DNA of 64,000 nucleotides from the NCBI RefSeq assembly GCF_900112365.1, contig NZ_FOLQ01000004.1, positions 434,001 to 498,000 of the forward strand, read 5' to 3'. Below are positions 44,398-52,837 of the stretch, piece after piece; within the stretch, counting starts at the first letter, position 1; the number at the start of each line of letters is the position of its first letter. Below the pieces are notes generated by a model that made no database searches, was not told where the DNA came from, and worked only from the letters and a program-made list of their open reading frames with translations. This stretch comes from Spirosoma endophyticum (GTDB lineage: Bacteria > Bacteroidota > Bacteroidia > Cytophagales > Spirosomataceae). Position numbers and translations under genes: made by a program.

Positions 44398-44492
44398 AAA
44401 GAGGTTTGAACACAGAGCCACGGAGTACACAAAGACTATAGAATCGTATGCAATACTTTGTGTACTCCGTGGCTCTGTGTTTAAACCTCTTT
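44398..44492. repeat. 37-bp near-perfect inverted repeat with 9-nt periodicity
   Basis: Arms 44398-44434 and 44456-44492 match over 37 bp with one mismatch and a 21-nt loop. Inside each arm the sequence is built of about 9-nt units (ACACAGAGC, CACGGAGTA, CACAAAG). The right arm includes the stop codon of the cytochrome gene on the minus strand. It may work as a bidirectional terminator and resembles an interspersed repeat family. Confidence 0.8.
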
Positions 44493-44910
44493 ATTTATCA
44501 AGCTTATACCATTGAACATTTTTCAGGGATTGACGCCGGAACGTATTCGTAGTGGCGGCTGTCTCAGGACCATAGTGCTTTTCGAGGTAATCCAGAACGA
44601 CTTTTTCTGAGTCGCCTAAATCCCACAGTTTATGGTATTTCTGCATCCACCGGATACGGTCTACCCAGCCCGCCCGCGTGAAACGATGCTGCAAAATAAG
44701 CTTTGAGGAATGACAGGCTGTACATTGTGCCTTCACCATCATCAGACTCGGGTCATTGATCAACCCTGTTTCGGCGTCAATTTTCCCCGTATCGGCTACC
44801 GTTACTGAAGATACTGATGCTGTAGTCGAATTTTTTACTGGAGCCGTTCGAAAGCTAGCCAAACCGATCAGTATCGCTCCGATAAAAAATATAGTTTTTA
44901 CTACGTTCAT
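44491..44910 (-). CDS. Monohaem c-type cytochrome, partner of sulfite dehydrogenase
   Basis: The 139-residue protein has an N-terminal hydrophobic export signal (about 5-20) and one haem site CTACH near residue 62, with RFTRAGWVDRIRWMQKYHKLW after it, as in SorB-like subunits. It would pass electrons from the molybdenum enzyme encoded 18 bp upstream. It acts in the periplasm. Confidence 0.85.
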   Translation of the reverse strand: MNVVKTIFFIGAILIGLASFRTAPVKNSTTASVSSVTVADTGKIDAETGLINDPSLMMVKAQCTACHSSKLILQHRFTRAGWVDRIRWMQKYHKLWDLGDSEKVVLDYLEKHYGPETAATTNTFRRQSLKNVQWYKLDK

Positions 44911-44928
44911 AACGCTAAATGCTAGTTT

Positions 44929-46173
44929 CTATACAGCCTTCACGGCAATTCGATGACAGGCATTATTGAGGTAACCGCCGGGGTTCCATTGGGGAATCAC
45001 CATGGGTTGCATAACCCCATTGCTATCCGTAGCCCGCACCCATACTTCATAATAACCCGCCTGCGGGAATGTTACATCAGCCGACCAATTCTGCCAGGCC
45101 AGGCGATTTTTGGGGCGTTCTAGTTTGCTCTTTTGCCAGGTAGCGCCGTAGTCAATGGACGTAGACACCTCCGCTACGTTCCGGTCGCCAGCCCAGGCAT
45201 GACCACGTAACGACAGCGTTTTTTTACCTTCGAGCAAGGCACCCGATTTAGGATACGTAATAAGCGACTTAACTGGCATCGACTCGATGATGCGGAAATT
45301 TTGGGGCGTCTCAGCAATTTTTTCACCGGGTTGCACGGGTCGAATCGGCATTCTGTAGCTATGCCCTTCCATTTTCGCACCATCATGCTCTTTGTTTCGT
45401 ATGGCTATCGTGTGCAGCCATTTACCCGATACAGAGGCAGGCCAACCACCAATTACCAACCGAAGCGGATAACCATGCACCAACGGAATATCCTGACCAT
45501 TAACGGCCCAGGCAATCAGGGTTTCTTCTTCAAGCGCTTTTTTAATGGGCACTCCACGCGAAATAGCCACTTTTGTAGGGTCCTGACTCAAATGAGGATC
45601 TTTGCCGTAATAACCGATATAAACCGCATCGTCTTTCAAGCCCACATCGGCCAGAATATCTTTCAGGCGAACACCCGTCCACTCAGCGCAGCTAACCGCC
45701 CCCTGATCCCAGGGATTACCCGTTGTTTGGGGTTCGTAGCCCGCCCGCCCATTGCCTCCACACTCAAGCACAAGCTGGTACGTGTACGGCTTAAATCGTT
45801 TTTTTAGCTCAGCCAGGGTATACGTTTTTTCGGCCTTTACCGACTCGCCTTTGATCGTGAGCGTCCACTTTGCCAGATCAATTGGCTCAGTTGGTATCAG
45901 ACCGTTATTGCGGATAAACATCTTATCGACAGGCGTAATGGCATCGTCTAACAGATGAATGGGCGACTCAACATTCCAGGGTTTATCACCCAACACTTTC
46001 ATCTCGGTGCTTTTCCCCTTGAGTGGGTCATACTCAGCATTTAAGCCCAATGGCCGATGATACCGAGGCATTTTATCGGCAAAAACGACATCGGTGCCTA
46101 CCAGCGTGGTTAACGCGGCTAAAGCGCTTTTCTGGAGGAACCCTCGCCGATCATGAAGCCCATTTTTCATCAT
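44929..46173 (-). CDS. Molybdopterin sulfite dehydrogenase, SorA/SoxC-like
   Basis: The 414-residue protein has a Tat signal (RRGFLQK at residues 9-15). The sulfite oxidase fold is shown by Cys138 in LVLECGGNGR, the Moco ligand, followed by WTGVRLKDILADVGL, WPASVSGKWLHTIAI and the dimerisation domain with WAGDRNVAEVSTSIDYGATW. It oxidises sulfite to sulfate in the periplasm. The following cytochrome gene gives a SorAB-like pair. Confidence 0.92.
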   Translation of the reverse strand: MMKNGLHDRRGFLQKSALAALTTLVGTDVVFADKMPRYHRPLGLNAEYDPLKGKSTEMKVLGDKPWNVESPIHLLDDAITPVDKMFIRNNGLIPTEPIDLAKWTLTIKGESVKAEKTYTLAELKKRFKPYTYQLVLECGGNGRAGYEPQTTGNPWDQGAVSCAEWTGVRLKDILADVGLKDDAVYIGYYGKDPHLSQDPTKVAISRGVPIKKALEEETLIAWAVNGQDIPLVHGYPLRLVIGGWPASVSGKWLHTIAIRNKEHDGAKMEGHSYRMPIRPVQPGEKIAETPQNFRIIESMPVKSLITYPKSGALLEGKKTLSLRGHAWAGDRNVAEVSTSIDYGATWQKSKLERPKNRLAWQNWSADVTFPQAGYYEVWVRATDSNGVMQPMVIPQWNPGGYLNNACHRIAVKAV

Positions 46174-46572
46174 TCGTATAGTTTTCGTGTTCAGGCAAAT
46201 TTTGCCACCAACATGACCAGCACATTGATAAATGTCTGTGGGAAAATCGCCCGTAAAAATACATCACAACCTACTTGCCTGCTAGAAAGAGTGGCGTTAA
46301 TTATACAAACGGAACGAACGTCACTTTATGGCGAACTAGTAAAGCTAACTTAAATCTAGAACTGAATTTTTATAGTGGCTTACCAACTTATTAAACACCT
46401 TACTGGCGCCCATACCAGGCCAATCGCCTGGGCACGCATCATTAATTTTAGCGTAGGATAACTTTAGCGCCTGATCGCCGAACCGAATAATGTATTTATG
46501 TTTTTTTAAGTCAATATAGCCTGCCCAAAAGGCGTTTGTACCTATACGAGATGTTAACTATACCAATGGCTT
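46174..46572. other. Intergenic region between sulfite dehydrogenase and algH
   Basis: The 399 bp contain no convincing ORF. A short perfect hairpin CCAGGC/GCCTGG occurs at 46415-46431 with a 5-nt loop. It should contain both divergent promoters, but no exact TAnnTTTG was seen. Confidence 0.45.
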
Positions 46573-47133
46573 ATGAATACGACCCCGCCAATCGTCACGA
46601 ATGGAGATTTATTGATTGCCGAGCCATTCATGGGCGACACAAACTTTGAACGTAGTGTTATTCTGGTTTGTGAACACAGTCCTGCCGGTACGTTCGGCCT
46701 GGTGCTGAACCAGCTTACTGATATTCATCTGGGTGATGTGATTGAGGATATTCAGCCCGACTTGCCCCTATTTGTGGGCGGTCCCGTACAACAAAACACG
46801 CTTCATTTTATTCACCGTCGCCCTGATCTGATTGATAGTTCGATCCGGTTACGCGAGGGGTTGTATTGGAGTGGTGATTTTGACGAAATCAAGCGAGCGA
46901 TCAATGTGGGTACATTAAGCGAGCGTGATATTCGCTTCTTTATTGGCTATTCGGGGTGGAGCGAAGGCCAGTTAGATGCTGAGTTAAGCCAGAAAGCCTG
47001 GATTATCAGTTCAACGAGTGCCGACTTTCTGTTTGATACGCCAACGAAAGAATTCTGGCGGGGCGTTTTGAAGCGAATGGGCGGTGAGTATAAGTCTATT
47101 GCCCATTACCCGGTTGATCCGCGACTCAATTAG
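46573..47133 (+). CDS. YqgE/AlgH family protein
   Basis: The 186-residue protein has the family start LLIAEPFMGDTNFERSVILVCEH and GTFGLVLNQLT, followed by LFVGGPVQQNTLHFIHRRPDL and FFIGYSGWSEGQLDAEL. The YqgE/AlgH family is cytoplasmic and linked to transcriptional regulation in Pseudomonas, but its biochemistry is unknown. It stands alone with a hairpin after it. Confidence 0.95.
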   Translation: MNTTPPIVTNGDLLIAEPFMGDTNFERSVILVCEHSPAGTFGLVLNQLTDIHLGDVIEDIQPDLPLFVGGPVQQNTLHFIHRRPDLIDSSIRLREGLYWSGDFDEIKRAINVGTLSERDIRFFIGYSGWSEGQLDAELSQKAWIISSTSADFLFDTPTKEFWRGVLKRMGGEYKSIAHYPVDPRLN

Positions 47134-47200
47134 CGGTTCAATTCAGCCAGGCAACTAACCTTACCAACAACTTCTTAACATTTTTTAACCAATTTTGTGG

Positions 47201-47221
47201 GGCCTGGCGAATCGCCGGGCC
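47201..47221 (+). terminator. Short GC-rich hairpin after algH
   Basis: GGCCTGGCG and CGCCGGGCC pair over 9 bp with one G:T and a 3-nt loop. It lies 68 bp past the algH stop codon; the T-tract after it is weak. Confidence 0.5.
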
Positions 47222-47286
47222 TTATCTTTCGTGAATCCGTCCTAATCCAGTAGCGAAAGGAAAATTCAATCTGTTAACAGTCTAGT

Positions 47287-47895
47287 ATGCATACGTACCG
47301 ATTACTCTTTTTTGTTTTTTTCATAAGCGCGCCGTTGTTCGTTCGAGCGCAAAGTAATAATCCCGTTGGTGGTCACTTCGGCATAAAATTCGGTGCTACG
47401 TTCACGCAGGTGCATATTACCGGTACCAGTGTCAATATTCCCAAACGGGCGCTGGAACCCCATCTGGGCCTCATGTATCGGTATCGGTTGCATAAATGGG
47501 TACTTCAACCGGAGGCTCTGCTTGCCATTAAAGGCGGTACATTTCAACAGGAACAGACCGTTGGCGGCCGAACCACAACGAAAAATCCGTACTATTACGC
47601 CAGCCTCCCCATCTTGCTGGGTTACATTCCAACTGAAGGGCTGACCGTACAGGCAGGACCTGAGTTCAGTTATGCGTTAAGCACGGGAGCCATAGGCGGT
47701 CCATCTGCCCAAAGCGATGTTGGTCTGGCGGTAGGCGTACACTACGATTTCCTGGATATGCTCTCCAAATGCAGTTTGCATATTCGCTATATCTACGGTT
47801 TTACGAACGTATCACCAGAAGCCAGCGCGCTGTATTATAACCGAAACCTTCAGATCTCGCTGGTGTATAACCTGTACAAACCAAGAAAGAAATAA
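47287..47895 (+). CDS. Outer-membrane beta-barrel (PorT-like) protein
   Basis: The 202-residue protein has a signal peptide ending at VRAQS. The mature part is an eight-stranded-like barrel with GGHFGIKFGATF, LEPHLGLMYRYRLHK and VQAGPEFSYALS, as in the OMP_b-brl_2/PorT group. No ligand is known. It ends before a hairpin and the nuoA gene. Confidence 0.85.
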   Translation: MHTYRLLFFVFFISAPLFVRAQSNNPVGGHFGIKFGATFTQVHITGTSVNIPKRALEPHLGLMYRYRLHKWVLQPEALLAIKGGTFQQEQTVGGRTTTKNPYYYASLPILLGYIPTEGLTVQAGPEFSYALSTGAIGGPSAQSDVGLAVGVHYDFLDMLSKCSLHIRYIYGFTNVSPEASALYYNRNLQISLVYNLYKPRKK

Positions 47896-47909
47896 GTTAC
47901 AGGACCTAC

Positions 47910-47958
47910 GGGTTACAGTGGCTGACGCGAACTTATCATGCGTTGGTCACTGTAACCC
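47910..47958. terminator. Hairpin after the outer-membrane barrel gene
   Basis: GGGTTACAGTG (47910-47920) and its exact reverse complement (47948-47958) form an 11-bp stem, with a second inner ACGC/GCGT pairing. It separates the barrel gene from nuoA. Confidence 0.6.
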
Positions 47959-47987
47959 AAATACCATAAACCGAACACCGTAAAAAC

Positions 47988-48455
47988 ATGCTTTCCGATT
48001 TCGGTATTATTCTGCTGTTTATTCTGGCTGCCTTCGCGTTCATTGCGGTGGTGTTATTTGTGGCACGCTTATTACGTCCACACCGGCCAAACATAGAGAA
48101 AAACAGTACATACGAATCGGGAGAAGAGCCCGTTGGTAACGCCAATGTTCAGTTTAACATTCGTTTCTACGTAGTGGCGCTGGTATTTGTGTTGTTCGAC
48201 GTTGAACTGGTTTTCCTGTTTCCGTGGGCAACGGTGTTTGGTCAGGCCGCGCTTATCAAAAGTACCGATGGTTTATGGGGGTGGTTTGCCTTGACCGAAG
48301 CCTTTCTCTTTGTGGTCGTTCTGGCACTGGGACTCGCGTATGTCTGGGCAAAAGGCTATCTTGACTGGGTGAAGCCGCAGCCAAAAATTCCAACAATAGA
48401 AACGAAAGTCCCCACGCATTTGTATCAGCAAGTAAATGATCGATACAAACGTTGA
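47988..48455 (+). CDS. nuoA: NADH-quinone oxidoreductase subunit A
   Basis: NuoA is a small membrane subunit of respiratory complex I. The 155-residue product has three transmembrane helices (about 5-26, 62-82 and 95-117) and the signature [24 protein letters not shown] and [14 protein letters not shown]. The C-terminal tail is a little longer than in E. coli. It ends in a TGA that overlaps the TTG start of the next gene. The remaining nuo genes apart from nuoB are not in the window. Confidence 0.95.
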   Translation: MLSDFGIILLFILAAFAFIAVVLFVARLLRPHRPNIEKNSTYESGEEPVGNANVQFNIRFYVVALVFVLFDVELVFLFPWATVFGQAALIKSTDGLWGWFALTEAFLFVVVLALGLAYVWAKGYLDWVKPQPKIPTIETKVPTHLYQQVNDRYKR

Positions 48456-48991
48456 GCTTATTCCCACTACGTTACTTATGGCTGCTATTGCTACTAAGTA
48501 CCTCATTGCCAATCCGATTAGTTGCCCAAAAACCCACGTTTAATACGTATCGGATTCGGGTTGTTACGAAAGAGGGTGATCGTTTTAGAGGCCCAATGGA
48601 CGATATTGACAATTCGTATCTCTATCTTAGAGACGAGCGTATTCCGCTTGCCCGGATTCGTAAGGTGGTCATTCGCAGCAATACGAATAAACCCATGTTG
48701 ATAACGGGAGCCATTGTGGGAGCGCTGGCTATCGGTTATTTAGCGAATCAATCGTTACGTACCAATCAGACTCGAAGTCCCATAGCGCATGGTCTGACGG
48801 TCACATTTGCCGCTGCGGGTGGAGCCGCCGTTGGTTTATTGCTCGGTTCAGCGGCTAGTCGGATCAATCGCAAGGTAATTCGACCGGTGAACCAGGGTTC
48901 CCCGGAAACCAGTTTAGTTCGACAACTGGAGCCTTTTACATTACGTTATCAAGAGGACATACTTAACCGTCTGCCTAAAATTATTCAGTAA
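48452..48991 (+). CDS. Unknown protein with signal and glycine-rich helices between nuoA and nuoB
   Basis: The only start near the signal peptide is a TTG at 48452, overlapping the nuoA stop by 4 bp. The 179-residue product has an export signal (1-26, ending LVAQ), a strand-rich part (30-70; [18 protein letters not shown]), then two Gly/Ala-rich helices (80-95 and 110-132, e.g. [17 protein letters not shown]). The nuoB gene starts 1 bp past its stop. I do not recognise the family; the position suggests it is translated with the complex I genes. Confidence 0.7.
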   Translation: MSLFPLRYLWLLLLLSTSLPIRLVAQKPTFNTYRIRVVTKEGDRFRGPMDDIDNSYLYLRDERIPLARIRKVVIRSNTNKPMLITGAIVGALAIGYLANQSLRTNQTRSPIAHGLTVTFAAAGGAAVGLLLGSAASRINRKVIRPVNQGSPETSLVRQLEPFTLRYQEDILNRLPKIIQ

Positions 48992-48992
48992 T

Positions 48993-49562
48993 ATGACAAC
49001 TCAACCCTCCTCTGATAAAACGGGTGAAGCCAGCGTAATTATGCTGCAGTCCGAAGAACTCCTGAACTGGTCGCGGGAGAAGTCGATGTGGCCCCTGAGT
49101 TTCGGGCTGGCTTGTTGCGCCATTGAAATGATGCAGGCCTTTGCGGCCAATTATGACCTCGAACGATTTGGTATTTTTCCGCGCCCTTCGCCCCGTCAGG
49201 CCGATGTCATGATCGTATCTGGTACGGTCACCTATAAAATGGCCGACCGAATTCGGCGGCTTTATGAGCAGATGCCCGAACCACGCTACGTGATTTCGAT
49301 GGGTTCTTGCTCGAACTGTGGTGGACCTTACTGGCAGCACGGCTACCACGTAGTGAAAGGAGTGGATCGCATCATTCCGGTAGATGTGTATGTGCCGGGC
49401 TGCCCGCCCCGCCCGGAAGCCCTCATTGATGGTTTTTTGAAATTGCAGGAGAAGATTCGAACCGAGCACCCGCTGCTGGGGACGAAAGATGTAGAGACGC
49501 AAACCAGCTCATTTTCAGCGGATGCAGCTATTCAATCAGACGATTTGCCAACTCCTTCCTGA
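48993..49562 (+). CDS. nuoB: NADH-quinone oxidoreductase subunit B
   Basis: NuoB carries the N2 iron-sulfur cluster next to the quinone site of complex I. The 189-residue protein has the cysteines of the cluster: Cys41 and Cys42 in LACCAIEMM, Cys106 in GSCSNCGG and Cys137 in PGCPPRP. The last 35 residues are Ser/Thr-rich and not conserved. The next gene starts on its own stop (TGATG), so they are coupled. Confidence 0.97.
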   Translation: MTTQPSSDKTGEASVIMLQSEELLNWSREKSMWPLSFGLACCAIEMMQAFAANYDLERFGIFPRPSPRQADVMIVSGTVTYKMADRIRRLYEQMPEPRYVISMGSCSNCGGPYWQHGYHVVKGVDRIIPVDVYVPGCPPRPEALIDGFLKLQEKIRTEHPLLGTKDVETQTSSFSADAAIQSDDLPTPS

Positions 49563-50497
49563 TGAACAGCCTGTCTCTCGCTTTCTGGCAAACGATTCGT
49601 TCAGTCCGGTTGCTGTGGCTGATGTATGGCATCACGCTGGTGCTTGGTTTGCTGGTGGCGCTGCCTTTCTATAACACCCTCAAAATTGAAGATCAGAATT
49701 CACTGGCCTTCATGAAGTTGCTGGACGGATTCGACTACACGGTTTATTCGGATTTCATGCAACGTAGCGAACGGGCTATTACCCCGCTCATGAGCGTTGG
49801 ACGCTGGCTAGGTGTTCTGTACGTGTTCTTGAGCGTATTTTTTGCTGGCGGCATATTGGCTCAATTTGCGCAGTTGTCACAGCCATTCAGTATTGGCCTG
49901 TTCTGGCGGGGGTGCAGCCACTATGTTCGGCGTTTTCTGCAATTATTTTTTGTTACGTTGCTCTTTGTGCTGGTTGGCGGAGGACTTTGGCTGGTCATGG
50001 GTACACTCGCGGGTATTGCCTTGAGCGGTACGTTAACCGAGCGCGGTCTCTTCTGGATTGGCGCCCTGTTTTTTACTTTATTCGCGATGACGGCTACCTT
50101 CCTGCTTTGCGTTGGCGACTATGCTAAAGTGATCATGTTCCGCGAAAATGAGTCGAATGCTTTTCGAGCGTTTGGGCGAGCTGGCCGATTAGTGCTGCGA
50201 AACATAGGGAAGACATATGGCCTGTATGTTCTGTTGATTTTGATCGGAACAGCTTTGTTCGGCGTTTATTTTCTGCTCGACGAAGCCATTTTGATGAGTA
50301 ACTGGTCCACTATTCTGGGTATGTTGATTGTGCAGCAGGGACTGATTTTCGCTCGTGTGGGATTGAAAGTATGGTCATTAGGCATTGCCTATGCCGTTTA
50401 CGAAAGACTCCCCAAACCTGTTTTACCGCCAGCGCCCGTGGTCGAGCATATTCCTGAAAGTAGGAATGACGATGACCAGATTTTATTGTCAGAATAG
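49562..50497 (+). CDS. Polytopic membrane protein, unknown function
   Basis: The 311-residue protein has about six hydrophobic helices, including LLWLMYGITLVLGLLVALPF, LYVFLSVFFAGGIL, LFFVTLLFVLVGGGLWLV and LYVLLILIGTALFGVYFLL. The C-terminus is Pro-rich and acidic. No family could be named with confidence. Its TGATG overlap with nuoB makes it translationally coupled to the complex I genes, but it is not a known complex I subunit. Confidence 0.75.
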   Translation: MNSLSLAFWQTIRSVRLLWLMYGITLVLGLLVALPFYNTLKIEDQNSLAFMKLLDGFDYTVYSDFMQRSERAITPLMSVGRWLGVLYVFLSVFFAGGILAQFAQLSQPFSIGLFWRGCSHYVRRFLQLFFVTLLFVLVGGGLWLVMGTLAGIALSGTLTERGLFWIGALFFTLFAMTATFLLCVGDYAKVIMFRENESNAFRAFGRAGRLVLRNIGKTYGLYVLLILIGTALFGVYFLLDEAILMSNWSTILGMLIVQQGLIFARVGLKVWSLGIAYAVYERLPKPVLPPAPVVEHIPESRNDDDQILLSE

Positions 50498-50526
50498 CGT
50501 CTGCTTACGTTAAATTGCTTCTCCTG

Positions 50527-51336
50527 ATGACAAACCGTAGTAATTTCCTCAAGCAAGCGCCCTTGCTGCTTAGCCTCGTTCTTCTTATGTCGCTGGCGTT
50601 TAAACAGGATGTACCACCCCGGTTGCACTTGTTTCTGCTCATTGGTCAGTCGAACATGGCGGGACGGGGTGTTCCCGACGCTGAAGATCAGCAGACTAAT
50701 CTACGCATCTGGATGCTGACCAAAGAATTGAGCTGGGTTCCGGCCCGCGACCCGATGCATTTCGATAAACCAGCGGTTATCGGCGTTGGACCAGGTTTAA
50801 CCTTTGCCAGACAATTGGCCAACACGTATCCAACCCTCAATATCGGTCTGATTCCAAGCGCCGTAGGTGGTTCGGGCATTGATGCCTGGAAACCGGGCGC
50901 TTACTATGAACCCACAAAATCCTATCCGTACGATGACGCGTTACGTCGGGCAAAAAAAGCGCTCGAAAATGGACAATTAGCCGGTTTTATCTGGCACCAG
51001 GGCGAATCGGATTCAACGCCGACCAACGCACCTGCTTATGGCGAAAAACTGACCGAACTGGTTCAACGATTCCGGAAAGACCTGAATGCTCCTCACGTAC
51101 CGTTTGTCGTTGGGACGCTGGGCGATTTCGTTGTCAAGCGCAATCCAGAAGCGAAAACGATCAACGATGCCCTTCAGCAAGCTCCCAACCACAATCCTGA
51201 TTTGTATTGTGTCGTCTCGTCGGGCCTGACCGATAAAGGCGATTCAACTCATTTCGACACCGCTTCAGCCCGTACGCTCGGCCGTCGATACGCCGATGTC
51301 TTTATCCAAAAGAAACTACTGACCGCCAAGCGTTGA
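50527..51336 (+). CDS. Sialate O-acetylesterase-like secreted esterase
   Basis: The 269-residue protein has an N-terminal hydrophobic signal (to about residue 25). The SASA (SGNH-like) domain is shown by LLIGQSNMAGRG with the nucleophile serine, PSAVGGSGIDAW, WHQGESDST and the Asp/His in GDSTHFD. It removes acetyl groups from sugars, for example sialic acid or xylan. It starts 29 bp after the membrane gene and heads a stretch of transporter genes. An upstream TTG is less likely as start. Confidence 0.88.
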   Translation: MTNRSNFLKQAPLLLSLVLLMSLAFKQDVPPRLHLFLLIGQSNMAGRGVPDAEDQQTNLRIWMLTKELSWVPARDPMHFDKPAVIGVGPGLTFARQLANTYPTLNIGLIPSAVGGSGIDAWKPGAYYEPTKSYPYDDALRRAKKALENGQLAGFIWHQGESDSTPTNAPAYGEKLTELVQRFRKDLNAPHVPFVVGTLGDFVVKRNPEAKTINDALQQAPNHNPDLYCVVSSGLTDKGDSTHFDTASARTLGRRYADVFIQKKLLTAKR

Positions 51337-51437
51337 TTTTTTCTGTCAGGATTGACAGCCGGGCCTACGTTCGGATGAAAACTAAACATACTGTTTTATC
51401 CTCTTGATCCTGTCAGAAAAATGAAAATTCAGACAGG
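51337..51437. repeat. Cluster of CTGTCAGG-type inverted repeats
   Basis: CTGTCA-GGAT-TGACAG forms a hairpin at 51343-51358. ATCCTGTCAG and GACAGG recur at 51407-51437, and the outer T-rich flanks can pair with one or two mismatches. It probably ends the esterase transcript and precedes the first MFS gene. Confidence 0.5.
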
Positions 51438-51506
51438 ACCCAATCTTCTTTGGTCATTTCGTATTATTGCAGAATCGTTTAGTTTTTTACTCTCTGATTC
51501 TGCCTG

Positions 51507-52775
51507 ATGGCTGTTCCTGCTCTTTCTGAAAAACAACAATCTGCCGCTGCCGGACTATTTGGCTTGCCGGTCATCGTGGCCGCATTAGGCTATTTTGTTG
51601 ACATTTACGACCTACTCCTTTTTGGCATCGTTCGCGTACCAAGCCTAACTGATCTTGGCCTTACGCCAGAACAAATTTCGACCGTTGGTGCCAGCATTAT
51701 TAACTGGCAAATGGGCGGTTTGCTGCTCGGGGGTATTCTGTGGGGTATTATTGGCGATAAGCAAGGTCGCTTGTCGGTTCTCTTCGGTAGCATCATTACG
51801 TATTCAATTGCTAATATCGCCTGCGGATTCATCAAGCACGTTACGTTTATGGACCCGGTCACTTACTATGCACTGATGCGGTTTGTAGCGGGTATCGGAC
51901 TGGCCGGTGAATTAGGGGCAGGGATTACGCTCGTGAGTGAGATTCTACCGAAAGAAAAACGCGCCATTGGTACATCGCTCGTGGCCGGGATTGGCCTTTC
52001 GGGCGCTGTAGTGGCTTATTTCACGGTAAAATATTTCGATTGGCAAACAGCCTTTCTGGTAGGTGGTGGGCTGGGCATTGGACTCCTGTTGCTACGTGTG
52101 GGCGTGGTTGAATCGGGCATGTTCAAAAATGTGACGGAGCAGGAAAACGTGAAGCGGGGTGATTTTCTGTCCTTTTTCACCAATGCCGACCGGCTCAGTC
52201 GCTACCTCAAATGCATTGGTATTGGCTTGCCCACCTGGTTCGTCATCGGGATTCTGGCCACGTTCAGTAACGAGTTCGGGAAAGCACTGGGCATTGCTGA
52301 AGAAATTCAACCGGGCTTGTCTATTATGTGGTGCTACGTTGGACTGGCCGTTGGTGATCTGGTCAGTGGCTTCATCAGTCAATCAATGGCGTCACGCAAA
52401 AAAGCGGTGTCCCTGCTCATGGGGATTGCCCTCATATTCGGCTTAGTTTATCTCTATTTCGGGATCAAGAGCGCGACCGTTCTGTATGGGCTTTGCCTGG
52501 CCATGGGCTTTGGCATCGGCTACTGGGCCATGTTCGTGACCATCGGGGCTGAGCAATTCGGGACGAACCTCCGGGCGACAGCGGCCACCACGATACCCAA
52601 TATGGTTCGTGGCCTGGTCATCCCGATGACACTAACGTATCAGGCGCTCAAACCCTCACTGGACATCATCAATGCCGGTGCCGTAGTGGGTTTAATCAGC
52701 TTCATTCTCGGCTTTTATGCTATCCTGACCATTCCCGAAACCCACGGTAAGGATTTGAATTATCTGGAAGAATAA
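51507..52775 (+). CDS. MFS transporter, first of three paralogues
   Basis: The 422-residue protein has 12 membrane helices. MFS signatures are DIYDLLLF in helix 1, GDKQGRLSVLFGS in the loop 2-3, and GIGLAGELGAGITLVSEILPKEKR in helices 4-5. The pattern resembles sugar-acid or aromatic-acid:proton symporters, but the substrate is unknown. The MFS genes at 52838 and 56621 share long identical stretches with it, so they arose by duplication. A stem-loop follows its stop. Confidence 0.9.
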   Translation: MAVPALSEKQQSAAAGLFGLPVIVAALGYFVDIYDLLLFGIVRVPSLTDLGLTPEQISTVGASIINWQMGGLLLGGILWGIIGDKQGRLSVLFGSIITYSIANIACGFIKHVTFMDPVTYYALMRFVAGIGLAGELGAGITLVSEILPKEKRAIGTSLVAGIGLSGAVVAYFTVKYFDWQTAFLVGGGLGIGLLLLRVGVVESGMFKNVTEQENVKRGDFLSFFTNADRLSRYLKCIGIGLPTWFVIGILATFSNEFGKALGIAEEIQPGLSIMWCYVGLAVGDLVSGFISQSMASRKKAVSLLMGIALIFGLVYLYFGIKSATVLYGLCLAMGFGIGYWAMFVTIGAEQFGTNLRATAATTIPNMVRGLVIPMTLTYQALKPSLDIINAGAVVGLISFILGFYAILTIPETHGKDLNYLEE

Positions 52776-52783
52776 AAGAGGAT

Positions 52784-52835
52784 GGAGAGGGATACTAACC
52801 TATATTTCTTTCCCTCCTTTATCCCTCTCCCCTTT
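52784..52835. terminator. Hairpin between MFS genes 1 and 2
   Basis: GGAGAGGGATA (52784-52794) and its exact reverse complement (52820-52830) enclose a 25-nt loop; a T5 tract follows. It lies between two same-strand genes and overlaps the leader of the second. Confidence 0.6.
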
Positions 52836-52837
52836 TT

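Noticed and set aside
49454-49463. GATTCGAACC, like the tRNA T-loop
   Set aside because: It lies inside the nuoB reading frame, and no acceptor or anticodon stems could be found around it.
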